In this document: positions 6,765-13,057 of the stretch, piece after piece | Numbering within the stretch: the first letter of the stretch is position 1 | Layout: each line of letters opens with the position of its first letter | NCBI GenBank assembly: GCA_023230265.1 | Contig: JALNXR010000034.1 | Span: 1 to 13,057, forward strand | Origin: Bacteroidales bacterium | Lineage (GTDB): Bacteria > Bacteroidota > Bacteroidia > Bacteroidales > UBA932 | Direction of reading: 5' to 3' | DNA length: 13,057 bases | Made by a program: the position numbers and the translations under genes | The notes under the pieces: generated by a model | Database searches by the model: none | Told to the model about the DNA's origin: nothing | Seen by the model: the letters and a program-made list of their open reading frames with translations, nothing else

Positions 6765-7685
6765 ATGAGAATAGCAATTGCCAGCGGTAAAGGGGGTACA
6801 GGAAAAACACTTATCTCCACAAATCTGTTTTATGTCCTTAAAGAAACCGGCAACGATGTAACTCTGGCAGATTGTGATGCAGAGGAGCCCAATTCGGCAG
6901 CTTTTTTTAATTGCATTAAATTGTCTGCCAAAGAAGTTGTGCAAAAAACTCCTGTAATAGATCAAAATCTTTGTACCTATTGCGGTAAATGTGAAGAGTA
7001 TTGCAGCTACAATGCTATTTTTCTGGTTAAAGAGAGAAAGCTGATTAAAGTAATGGAGGATCTCTGCCATGGTTGCGGTGCATGCAGTTATGCCTGTACT
7101 TACGGAGCGATAACCGAAAAGGAGAATTCACTTGGGGAGGTTATCAGATTCAATCATCCTTCTGATTTAGATACCGGCAGGGATTCTCTGATAGTAGAGG
7201 GAAGAATGAGAATCGGAGCTTACACTCCCGTACCCATAATAAAGGCTGCTGTCAGAGAAGCCGGAACTGGTGTGAGAGAGTCAGGCACTGGTAACAAAGG
7301 AGTTATAAATGAGGCTTTTGTAATACTGGATTCCCCTCCCGGCACTTCCTGCCCTTTTATTCACACTGTTTCATCAGCAGATTTTGTTCTGCTGGTTACC
7401 GAGCCAACGCCTTTTGGGGTGAGTGATCTCAAGATCTCGGTCTCAATACTCAGGAAACTGAATAAACCATTTGCAGTAATTGTGAACCGGGCTGGTCTTG
7501 GAAGCAGAGATGTCTATGATTACCTCTCAAAAGAAAATATACGACTTGCAATGGAGATCCCTTTTGACAGGGAGATAGCCGGAATCTACTCAGAAGGGGG
7601 AATTGTTGCCGCTAAAAAGGATGATCTAAGAAAAAAATTTGAAAAACTGGCTTATTCAATTACTGAACAAAAATTTAACAACTGA
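6765..7685 (+). CDS. MinD-like P-loop ATPase with inserted 2[4Fe-4S] ferredoxin domain (first copy)
   Basis: A 306-residue MinD/ParA-superfamily ATPase (COG1149). It has a deviant Walker A GKGGTGKT (residues 8-15), the ADCDAEEPN switch (36-43) and the Walker A'/switch region DSPPGTSCP. Between them sits a bacterial ferredoxin domain with C70-x2-C73-x2-C76-x3-C80 and C101-x2-C104-x2-C107-x3-C111, enough for two [4Fe-4S] clusters. The usual proline after the last Cys is replaced by T. A 21-base tandem duplication (7251-7271, 7272-7292; VREAGTG, VRESGTG) lengthens the linker before the switch II strand. In the Desulfovibrio orange-protein locus two such ATPases form a complex with the COG1433 protein; the same role is inferred here. 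Confidence 0.92.
   Translation: MRIAIASGKGGTGKTLISTNLFYVLKETGNDVTLADCDAEEPNSAAFFNCIKLSAKEVVQKTPVIDQNLCTYCGKCEEYCSYNAIFLVKERKLIKVMEDLCHGCGACSYACTYGAITEKENSLGEVIRFNHPSDLDTGRDSLIVEGRMRIGAYTPVPIIKAAVREAGTGVRESGTGNKGVINEAFVILDSPPGTSCPFIHTVSSADFVLLVTEPTPFGVSDLKISVSILRKLNKPFAVIVNRAGLGSRDVYDYLSKENIRLAMEIPFDREIAGIYSEGGIVAAKKDDLRKKFEKLAYSITEQKFNN
7251..7292 (+). repeat. 21-bp in-frame tandem duplication in the first MinD-like gene
   Basis: Units 7251-7271 and 7272-7292 encode VREAGTG and VRESGTG. The reading frame is kept. The second MinD-like protein has no equivalent insertion. Confidence 0.75.
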
Positions 7686-7705
7686 ACAACAATTAATAAC
7701 AATCA

Positions 7706-8590
7706 ATGGAAATAGCAGTGATCAGCGGGAAAGGAGGGACAGGTAAAAGCAGTATTACAGCAGCTTTTGCAACACTGGGTAAAAAGGTTCTTCTGGCTGA
7801 CTGTGATGTGGATGCCGCAAATATGCATCTGATTATGAACCCCTCTGTTGAGGAGAGCACTGTTTATGTATCAGGCGAGAAAGCTGTTATCAATCCCCTT
7901 TTGTGTGCTGTTTGCGGTTTGTGTTATGACTATTGCCGCTTTGATGCAATATCCTTTTCAGACGGAAAGTATCATATTGACGATGTTGCCTGTGATGGTT
8001 GCCGGCTCTGCACCAGAATCTGTCCGGAGGGTGCCATAAGTATGGTAAAAAACGATAAGAGCAGGATGTATTCGGGATCATTCAGAAACGGCAAAATGGT
8101 GTTCGGACTTTTGGAGCCGGGAGAGGAGAACTCCGGAAAGCTGGTGGCAATGATACGGGAAAAGTGCAGAAAGGTTTCTGAAAAAAACAATCTGGATACA
8201 ACAATTATTGATGCTCCTCCGGGAATAGGTTGTGCTGTAATTTCATCAATTACCGGCACAGACAGAGTTTTCATTGTCACCGAGCCATCTTTGTCGGGAT
8301 TCAGCGATCTTAAAAGAGTTCTTCAACTGATAGAATCTTTTGGAATAAAAAGGAGTGTGATAATAAACAAATACGATTTATGCCTGCCTGTTTCAAAAGA
8401 GATCGAAAATTTCTGTCTTAAAGAGGGCATTGAAATTTCCTGTAAACTTCCTTTTGAGCCGGAGGTGGTTAATGCAATGATAAATTGCCAAAGCATAACG
8501 GAGTGGAGGCCGGAATGCGAGGTAAGCAAAATTTTAAAAGAGATATGGAACAAGCTGCAACAAGAAAACTTAATTGACTGTAAAGATTAA
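7706..8590 (+). CDS. MinD-like P-loop ATPase with inserted 2[4Fe-4S] ferredoxin domain (second copy)
   Basis: A 294-residue paralogue of the preceding gene, 20 bases downstream. It has the deviant Walker A GKGGTGKS (8-15), ADCDVDAANMH (31-41), and a ferredoxin insert with C67-x2-C70-x2-C73-x3-C77 and C96-x2-C99-x2-C102-x3-C106, the last followed by the canonical proline. DAPPGIGCAV is the switch II strand, and VTEPSLSGFSDLKR is conserved with the first copy (VTEPTPFGVSDLK). Tandem COG1149 pairs probably make a heterodimer in which ATP binding is coupled to electron transfer or cluster movement; this comes from the family and neighbourhood, not the sequence alone. Confidence 0.92.
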   Translation: MEIAVISGKGGTGKSSITAAFATLGKKVLLADCDVDAANMHLIMNPSVEESTVYVSGEKAVINPLLCAVCGLCYDYCRFDAISFSDGKYHIDDVACDGCRLCTRICPEGAISMVKNDKSRMYSGSFRNGKMVFGLLEPGEENSGKLVAMIREKCRKVSEKNNLDTTIIDAPPGIGCAVISSITGTDRVFIVTEPSLSGFSDLKRVLQLIESFGIKRSVIINKYDLCLPVSKEIENFCLKEGIEISCKLPFEPEVVNAMINCQSITEWRPECEVSKILKEIWNKLQQENLIDCKD

Positions 8591-8660
8591 CAGCACTAAA
8601 AAATAAAGATGCCATAAGGTATAAGGAGTGACAATAACATATAATAAACAATAACATAAA

Positions 8661-9455
8661 ATGGAAGAGAATCAATCGTTCGAAAAAACCAAACTTAAAA
8701 ACATCAATAAGATAATTGTAGTTGCATCAGGCAAAGGCGGGGTCGGGAAATCAACAGTTGCAGCCGGTATTGCAATGAGCCTTGCCGGAGAGGGGCATTC
8801 GGTAGGCCTGCTGGATGCAGATATTTACGGACCGTCGGTTCCCCTGATGTTCAATCTAAAAGACAAAAAGCCATTTGTGACAGAAAAAGAGGGTGTTGAA
8901 TACCTGATCCCCTTCGTTAAATTTGGAATAAAACTTATGTCAATCGGATTCCTGATTGACGGAAAACAACCTGTCATCTGGAGAGGTCCACTGGCAGCCA
9001 ATGGATTGAAACAACTGATCAACAACACATTTTGGGGTAATCTGGATTATCTGGTTATTGACACACCTCCGGGCACAGGAGATATTCATATAACGCTTCT
9101 GCAAAGCTTTGAAGCAGATGGAGTTGTATTTGTAACTACTCCGCAGCAGGTCTCTGTAGCCGATGTCGAGAAAGCAATGAATATGTATAACAATAAAACC
9201 ATCGGCATAAAGATACTCGGAGTGGTGGAAAATATGTCATGGTTCTCCCCCTCTATACATCCTGACGAAAAATATTATATCTTTGGGAAAGGTGGAGGAG
9301 AAAAAATCTCTGCAGATTTTAACATCCCACTTCTGGCTCAGATACCTGTAACCGAGACAATGTGCGATACATGTGACCAGGGTAAAATGGGTGATTTGCT
9401 CTCTGACAAACAGATTAGTGAAGCATTCAGGAAACTTACAGATTCTCTGCCTTAA
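8661..9455 (+). CDS. Mrp/NBP35-type Fe-S carrier ATPase lacking the N-terminal MIP18-like domain
   Basis: A 264-residue Mrp/NBP35/ApbC-family ATPase. Walker A is GKGGVGKST (24-32), followed by LDADIYGPSVP (51-61), VIDTPPGTGD (132-141), TTPQQVSVADVEKA and ENMSWF, all hallmarks of Mrp. Housekeeping Mrp proteins often carry about 100 residues of MIP18/DUF59 domain first; here only about 16 residues precede the ATPase, so this is a short Mrp. The usual CxxC after ENM is absent (WFSPSIH), whereas C235-x2-C238 (MCDTC) could be cluster ligands. A short Mrp beside COG1433 and twin COG1149 genes matches the Desulfovibrio ORP locus (MrpORP). It follows the second MinD-like gene by 70 bases with no terminator. 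Confidence 0.9.
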   Translation: MEENQSFEKTKLKNINKIIVVASGKGGVGKSTVAAGIAMSLAGEGHSVGLLDADIYGPSVPLMFNLKDKKPFVTEKEGVEYLIPFVKFGIKLMSIGFLIDGKQPVIWRGPLAANGLKQLINNTFWGNLDYLVIDTPPGTGDIHITLLQSFEADGVVFVTTPQQVSVADVEKAMNMYNNKTIGIKILGVVENMSWFSPSIHPDEKYYIFGKGGGEKISADFNIPLLAQIPVTETMCDTCDQGKMGDLLSDKQISEAFRKLTDSLP

Positions 9456-9475
9456 AAACTTAAAACATTAAACTT

Positions 9476-9811
9476 ATGAACACAAGAATAGTAGTCATAG
9501 GTGGATCTGCCGCCGGTCCCAAAGCCGCCTCAAAGGCAAGAAGAATGGACGAAAATGCAGAGATAACGATCATACAGAAAGCATCGGATCTCTCAATGGC
9601 CTCGTGTGGTTATCCCTATTATATCGGAGGTTTTTTTGATGACCGGGATCAGCTTTTATGTTCTCCGGCAGGAGTTGTAAGAGATTCTAAATTCTTCTGG
9701 AATGCAAAAAAGATTGAAACCAAAGTCAGATGTGAAGTTCAATCAATTGACAGAAAAAAGAAGATAGTAAATTACATTAATCTGGATAACGGAAAAATAA
9801 ACAATTCATGA
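9476..9811 (+). pseudogene. Truncated FAD-dependent CoA-disulfide reductase/NADH oxidase-like protein (N-terminal fragment)
   Basis: A 111-residue frame matching only the start of the pyridine nucleotide-disulfide oxidoreductase family. It has the FAD-binding strand IVVIGGSAAGPKAASKAR and ASCGYPYYIGG, whose Cys aligns with the active-site Cys of CoA-disulfide reductases. It stops after QSIDRKKKIVNYINLDNGK, just where homologues (about 440-560 residues) continue into the ATG motif and the NAD domain. The next gene starts 10 bases later, so the missing part is deleted and not frame-shifted. The fragment lacks NAD- and dimer-forming regions and is unlikely to be an active enzyme. It may be a remnant of an electron-bifurcating or NAD(P)H-feeding subunit of the adjacent Hdr genes, or a retained small protein. 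Confidence 0.7.
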
Positions 9812-9821
9812 ACCTGAAACT

Positions 9822-10502
9822 ATGAGCCTGTTTGAAGAACTAAAAAAAGATTTAAGATTCGCCGAAGGTCTGAACGGATGTATCAGTTGCGGAACCTGTA
9901 CTGCAATTTGTCCGGCAGCAGAGGTGAGCGATTATGACCCCAGGGTGGTGGTTGAAATTGTTCAGCGGGGCGACGACAAGGAAATTGAAGAGTTGCTCAA
10001 GGGAGATATGATATGGAGGTGCGGAGAGTGTCTCTCCTGCAAAACCCGTTGTCCAAGGGGCAATACTCCCTGCTATATCGTACAGGCTCTCAGGGCTATG
10101 TCTATTGAAAAGGGTTATTTTATTGAGAGTGAGCAGGGCAGAAGACAGCTTGCGATCAAGAGAACAGTGGGAGATCATATTCTCCAATACGGTTATTGTG
10201 TATACATTGATGAGGTTGACAATGGTATGTATCCGGAACAGGGCCCTGTATGGAAGTGGATGAGAGAGAACAGAGAATCTATACTTGCCAGGCTTGGCGC
10301 CAATTACAACAAATATGGAAGCGGGGCACTCAGAAAAACGGCAAAGGAGTCATTGGAAGATCTGCAGAAAATCTTTGATGTTACCGGGGGGCAGGCAAGA
10401 ATGGATAAGATAGAGAAATTAAGCAAGGAGGTTGCTGATCGTGACGGTATAGAGTTCTCAGAAAAGAGGGATGAATATTTTATGAAAGTATATCAAAAGT
10501 AG
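9822..10502 (+). CDS. HdrC-like heterodisulfide reductase iron-sulfur subunit
   Basis: A 226-residue protein with two [4Fe-4S] motifs: C20-x2-C23-x2-C26-x3-C30-P and C67-x2-C70-x2-C73-x3-C77-P. This spacing and the following NTPCYIVQALRAM match HdrC, the subunit that passes electrons between HdrA and HdrB. The C-terminal part (about residues 115-226) is longer than methanogen HdrC and predominantly charged and helical. It starts 10 bases after the truncated oxidoreductase and ends 7 bases before the HdrB-like gene. Bacterial HdrBC pairs of this kind occur in anaerobes without methanogenesis; the disulfide or other substrate is unknown. Confidence 0.88.
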   Translation: MSLFEELKKDLRFAEGLNGCISCGTCTAICPAAEVSDYDPRVVVEIVQRGDDKEIEELLKGDMIWRCGECLSCKTRCPRGNTPCYIVQALRAMSIEKGYFIESEQGRRQLAIKRTVGDHILQYGYCVYIDEVDNGMYPEQGPVWKWMRENRESILARLGANYNKYGSGALRKTAKESLEDLQKIFDVTGGQARMDKIEKLSKEVADRDGIEFSEKRDEYFMKVYQK

Positions 10503-10509
10503 GGTGAGT

Positions 10510-11607
10510 ATGGGAAAGATTACACATAACAAAGCCTGGGAAGGCTATCAAAAGGAGATTGCCGACGACAAGTTTTACTTTGCAAGAAGCTGTATCCGCC
10601 AGAATATTTTTCCTGCAGCAGAAGATTTGTTTATGAGAATCATCAGAGAGGTTGCCGGAAAAGATATTTATGACGATCCCCGCCAGACAACCTGTACAGG
10701 AATAGCCTATCACTCAGGGATTATTCCTGTGGAGACCACTATGACAGTGGTTGCAAGACAGTTTTCCCTTATGACAGAAGCCGGATACGAAAATTTCACC
10801 TGCTCCTGCGTCACCTCTTTCGGAATATATATGGAGATGCTGGAGACATGGAAACACCATCCGGAAAAACTCGAACAGACAAGGGAGGCTCTTTATAAGG
10901 CAACCGGAAGAACCTTTGAAATCCCTAAAAACTTTGTACATACCAGTGATCTTATCTACAAGTTCAGAAAGGAGATCGGCGAAAAGGCCAAATACCGGCT
11001 GACCAACCGTTTCACCGGGGAACCACTCAAAGTTGTGGATCATATCGGCTGCCATTATTCAAAGATTTTCCCCAGTGAAGGTATCGGCGGCGCGGAGTTC
11101 CCTTATGTACTTGCCGGACTGACAGATGAATGGGGAGGAGAGCAGGTTGATTATCCGGAGCGCCGCCACTGCTGCGGTTTTGGCTTCAGACAATACCTGC
11201 TTAAATCGAACAGGGGTTACTCTGTTACCAACACAAAAAAGAAGCTGGACTCAATGAAGCCTTACAAACCTGATGTTATTATCACCAACTGCCCGGGTTG
11301 TAATTTCTTTATAGACCGATGGCAATATGTTATCTCTGAGATGGATGGCACTACATACGGAGAAGATGGTTTCGGGATACCGGTTCTTACATACGAGGAA
11401 TTAGCGGGAGTGCTCCTGGGTTACAATCCGTGGGATATCGGACTGCAGGTTCATCAGGTGGCTGTGGAACCACTTCTTGATAAACTTGGAGTGGAGTTTG
11501 ATCCTGATAAAAAGTATCTCGGAAAAGACGGAGAATTTATCGGGAGGCCTGATTCCCCCTCAGTCCTTAAAACTGACTATAAATCACTTAAACCTGTTCT
11601 TAGTTAA
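10510..11607 (+). CDS. HdrB-like heterodisulfide reductase subunit with one intact CCG domain
   Basis: A 365-residue CCG-domain protein, likely partner of the HdrC-like protein. The C-terminal CCG motif is complete: C181, C221-C222 (HCCGFG), C261-x2-C264 (NCPGC), spacing C-x39-CC-x38-C-x2-C, as needed for the noncubane [4Fe-4S] site of HdrB. The N-terminal copy is degraded: C28, then TCTG (C62) in place of CCG, and C98-S-C100 in place of CxxC, so it may bind a different or no cluster. I chose ATG 10510; the GTG at 10504 in the same frame would add two residues. The end PWDIGLQVHQVAVEPLLDKLG is typical of bacterial HdrB-like proteins. It is tightly linked to hdrC. Confidence 0.85.
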   Translation: MGKITHNKAWEGYQKEIADDKFYFARSCIRQNIFPAAEDLFMRIIREVAGKDIYDDPRQTTCTGIAYHSGIIPVETTMTVVARQFSLMTEAGYENFTCSCVTSFGIYMEMLETWKHHPEKLEQTREALYKATGRTFEIPKNFVHTSDLIYKFRKEIGEKAKYRLTNRFTGEPLKVVDHIGCHYSKIFPSEGIGGAEFPYVLAGLTDEWGGEQVDYPERRHCCGFGFRQYLLKSNRGYSVTNTKKKLDSMKPYKPDVIITNCPGCNFFIDRWQYVISEMDGTTYGEDGFGIPVLTYEELAGVLLGYNPWDIGLQVHQVAVEPLLDKLGVEFDPDKKYLGKDGEFIGRPDSPSVLKTDYKSLKPVLS

Positions 11608-11636
11608 AACTTATACTAAGTTAAACCGATACTAAG

Positions 11637-12431
11637 GTGAAAATTGTCACCCTCGTTGAGAATTGCGTCCAGAAAAGAGGCCTGCTTGCCGAGCACGGGC
11701 TCTCATTCTACATTGAAACTTCCGGCATTGAGAGTTCCCGCCAAAAAATTCTGTTCGACACAGGTCAAAGCGATATTTTAATCCACAATGCAAAACAACT
11801 CGGAATAAATATTGCTGATATTGATACAATTATAATCAGCCACGGCCATTATGATCACACAGGGGGGCTCTCTTCCCTTCTCAAAATCAACAAAAAAGCT
11901 CAGGTTATTGTAAAGAGGAATGCTCTCACTCCAAAATACAGGCGATTGTTATATCCTAAAGGGCAGGTTCCTGAAACCTCCTCATTAACAGGGAGGGTCA
12001 CAGAGATAACATCTCCGGTGGAGTTGGCAACCAACCTTTTTATTATGCCGGATATTACTGTAAGCAATCCTGCAGATACCAGCTATGACGGAGATGACAG
12101 GTTTGAGGATGAACTTTTCCTGGCATTCAAAGGAGGTACCCATATCTCGGTAATAAGCAGCTGCTCCCACAACGGAATCACAAATATTGCCGGTACAGCC
12201 TCTCATTTTTTTTCTCTTCCCTTGGATCTTATCATCGGAGGGTTTCACACGAGGGCAGCTTCAACGGAGAGGATAAGAAGCATAATAAACGCCCTAAAAA
12301 CTCTCTCCCCGCGCTCAATAGGTGTATGCCACTGCACAGGGATTGATAATTATTTGTTAATCAGAAAGGAACTTACTGATATCAATGTCTTTTACAATCA
12401 GACCGGGAACTCTGTCACAATAAATTCTTAA
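11637..12431 (+). CDS. Metallo-beta-lactamase-fold metal-dependent hydrolase (COG1237)
   Basis: A 264-residue protein beginning with GTG at 11637; no ATG is available before the conserved first strand, so GTG is well supported. The MBL-fold metal motif is SHGHYDHTGG (H69-x-H71-x-D73-H74), after DTGQSD (41-46). Later ligand candidates are H178 (CSHNG), H204 (GGFH) and H232 (CHCTG). The N-terminus MKIVTLVENC, GGFH and CHCTG patterns fit COG1237, a family that includes the methanopterin-biosynthesis-type dihydropterin ribofuranosyl aminobenzene phosphate synthase group. The actual substrate here is unknown. COG1237 genes occur beside COG1433/Mrp clusters in anaerobes, which suggests a shared pathway. 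It lies 29 bases after hdrB and shows no terminator after its stop. Confidence 0.85.
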   Translation: MKIVTLVENCVQKRGLLAEHGLSFYIETSGIESSRQKILFDTGQSDILIHNAKQLGINIADIDTIIISHGHYDHTGGLSSLLKINKKAQVIVKRNALTPKYRRLLYPKGQVPETSSLTGRVTEITSPVELATNLFIMPDITVSNPADTSYDGDDRFEDELFLAFKGGTHISVISSCSHNGITNIAGTASHFFSLPLDLIIGGFHTRAASTERIRSIINALKTLSPRSIGVCHCTGIDNYLLIRKELTDINVFYNQTGNSVTINS

Positions 12432-12482
12432 TTTAGCCGTAGGGTATCCTTAAGGATAAGCGGTATATTAACAAAGGCTAAA
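12432..12482. repeat. Nested inverted repeats before the sigma factor gene
   Basis: Outer arms TTTAGCC (12432-12438) and GGCTAAA (12476-12482) enclose a perfect 14-base palindrome TATCCTTAAGGATA (12445-12458). It is the whole gap between the MBL gene and the sigma gene. It has no T run, so an operator or mRNA structure is as likely as a terminator. No TAnnTTTG promoter was found here. Confidence 0.6.
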
Positions 12483-12486
12483 GATT

Positions 12487-12981
12487 TTGGGTAAAGAGGA
12501 GTTTAAAAAGCTTTTTGAAATGCATTTTGATGCAATAAGGCGATATTTGTACTATCGGTGCTCAGACGCCGACCTTGCATCGGATGTTGCACAGGATCTC
12601 TTTACCAGGATATGGGAAAAGGGGATGGATATTGACCCCAATACCGATAAGGCTTTACTTTACAAAATGGCTTCTGACATGATTGTTACCAAACTAAGGA
12701 GAAAAAAGGTTGAGTTGAATTACATCAGCTCAATTGTTCCGGATGACATTTCCCACATAGCCCGGTACAACGGTAATAATACAGAATATAACGAGCTGGC
12801 TAAACAATATTCCGACGCCCTGGTTTCTATGCCTGAAAAACAAAGAATTGCATTCCTTTTGAGCAGAAACGAGAATCTCAAATACCATGAGATCTCACAA
12901 AGACTTAATATCAGTGTAAAAGCAGTTGAGAAGAGGGTTAGCGGAGCCCTTGAAATACTTAGAAAAAAATTATCTGATTAA
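12487..12981 (+). CDS. ECF-family RNA polymerase sigma-70 factor
   Basis: A 164-residue two-domain sigma factor. Region 2 lies at residues 6-75: FEMHFDAIRRYLYYRC, then DLASDVAQDLFTRIWEK (the polymerase-core-binding helix) and LRRKK. Region 4 lies at about 108-162: SMPEKQRIAFLLSRNENLKYHEISQRLNISVKAVEKRVSGALEIL, containing the -35-reading helix-turn-helix. It resembles the FecI-like ECF factors abundant in Bacteroidetes. The start is a TTG at 12487; an in-frame stop at 12469 limits the choice, and the only nearby ATG (residue 12) would cut into region 2. The next gene begins 11 bases after the stop and may encode an anti-sigma factor or target. Confidence 0.93.
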   Translation: MGKEEFKKLFEMHFDAIRRYLYYRCSDADLASDVAQDLFTRIWEKGMDIDPNTDKALLYKMASDMIVTKLRRKKVELNYISSIVPDDISHIARYNGNNTEYNELAKQYSDALVSMPEKQRIAFLLSRNENLKYHEISQRLNISVKAVEKRVSGALEILRKKLSD

Positions 12982-12992
12982 CCCGGATTGCC

Positions 12993-13057
12993 ATGAAAAA
13001 TAACTTTAAAATAGAACCTAAGTTCAGCAAAAGCAGCCGGGAGATATGGGATAATTT
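12993..13057 (+). CDS. Start of an unidentified gene, cut by window edge
   Basis: An ATG 11 bases after the sigma-factor stop opens a frame that runs to the window end (21 codons, beginning MKNNFKIEPKFSKSSREIWD). Position suggests an anti-sigma (FecR-type) or companion protein in the same operon, but the visible part is too short to identify a family. Confidence 0.5.
   Translation, partial: MKNNFKIEPKFSKSSREIWDN

Overview
The window looks like a chromosomal segment of an anaerobic member of the Bacteroidetes, probably order Bacteroidales. Two promoters match the Bacteroidetes primary-sigma pattern (TTG, 19 bases, TAnnTTTG), start codons lack clear Shine-Dalgarno sites, GroEL ends in a GGMGGMM tail, and the main gene cluster consists of iron-sulfur and redox proteins typical of strict anaerobes. 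The species cannot be named from the sequence alone.

Layout. Positions 1-444 hold the 3' end of a GT-B glycosyltransferase gene. It is followed by, and its last codons lie inside, a 127-bp concentric imperfect palindrome (413-539). Positions 548-1816 are a minus-strand block read from right to left: tadA (tRNA adenosine deaminase), a YqaA/VTT-type membrane protein, then tRNA-Gln(CTG) and tRNA-Gln(TTG) with their own promoter and an intrinsic terminator. Upstream of tadA, 1804-2077 is a degenerate tandem repeat array whose first unit overlaps the tadA start. groES and groEL (2325-4257) follow on the plus strand and end at a strong terminator (4391-4423). Positions 4424-4975 are AT-rich and have no confident gene.

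From 4976 to 12431 all genes point right and are probably one operon or a few overlapping transcripts, starting from a good promoter at 4927-4956. The order is: a UPF0251/DUF134 DNA-binding protein; a NifX-like (COG1433) protein; a small Gly/Arg-rich DUF5320-like protein; a second NifX-like protein rich in Cys and His; two MinD-type ATPases, each with an inserted 2[4Fe-4S] ferredoxin domain; an Mrp/NBP35 ATPase without the usual N-terminal domain; a severely truncated FAD-dependent disulfide oxidoreductase; HdrC-like and HdrB-like heterodisulfide reductase subunits; and a COG1237 metallo-beta-lactamase-fold protein. The COG1433 + twin ferredoxin-MinD + Mrp core resembles the 'orange protein' (ORP) complex genes of Desulfovibrio, so it may assemble or carry a metal-sulfur cluster. 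Here it lies directly before Hdr-type electron-transfer genes. The window ends with an ECF sigma factor (12487-12981) and the first codons of a downstream gene.

A theme across the window is short tandem duplication (14-27 bp units), both between genes and in frame inside several genes: glycosyltransferase, DUF134 tail, DUF5320-like protein and the first MinD-like ATPase.
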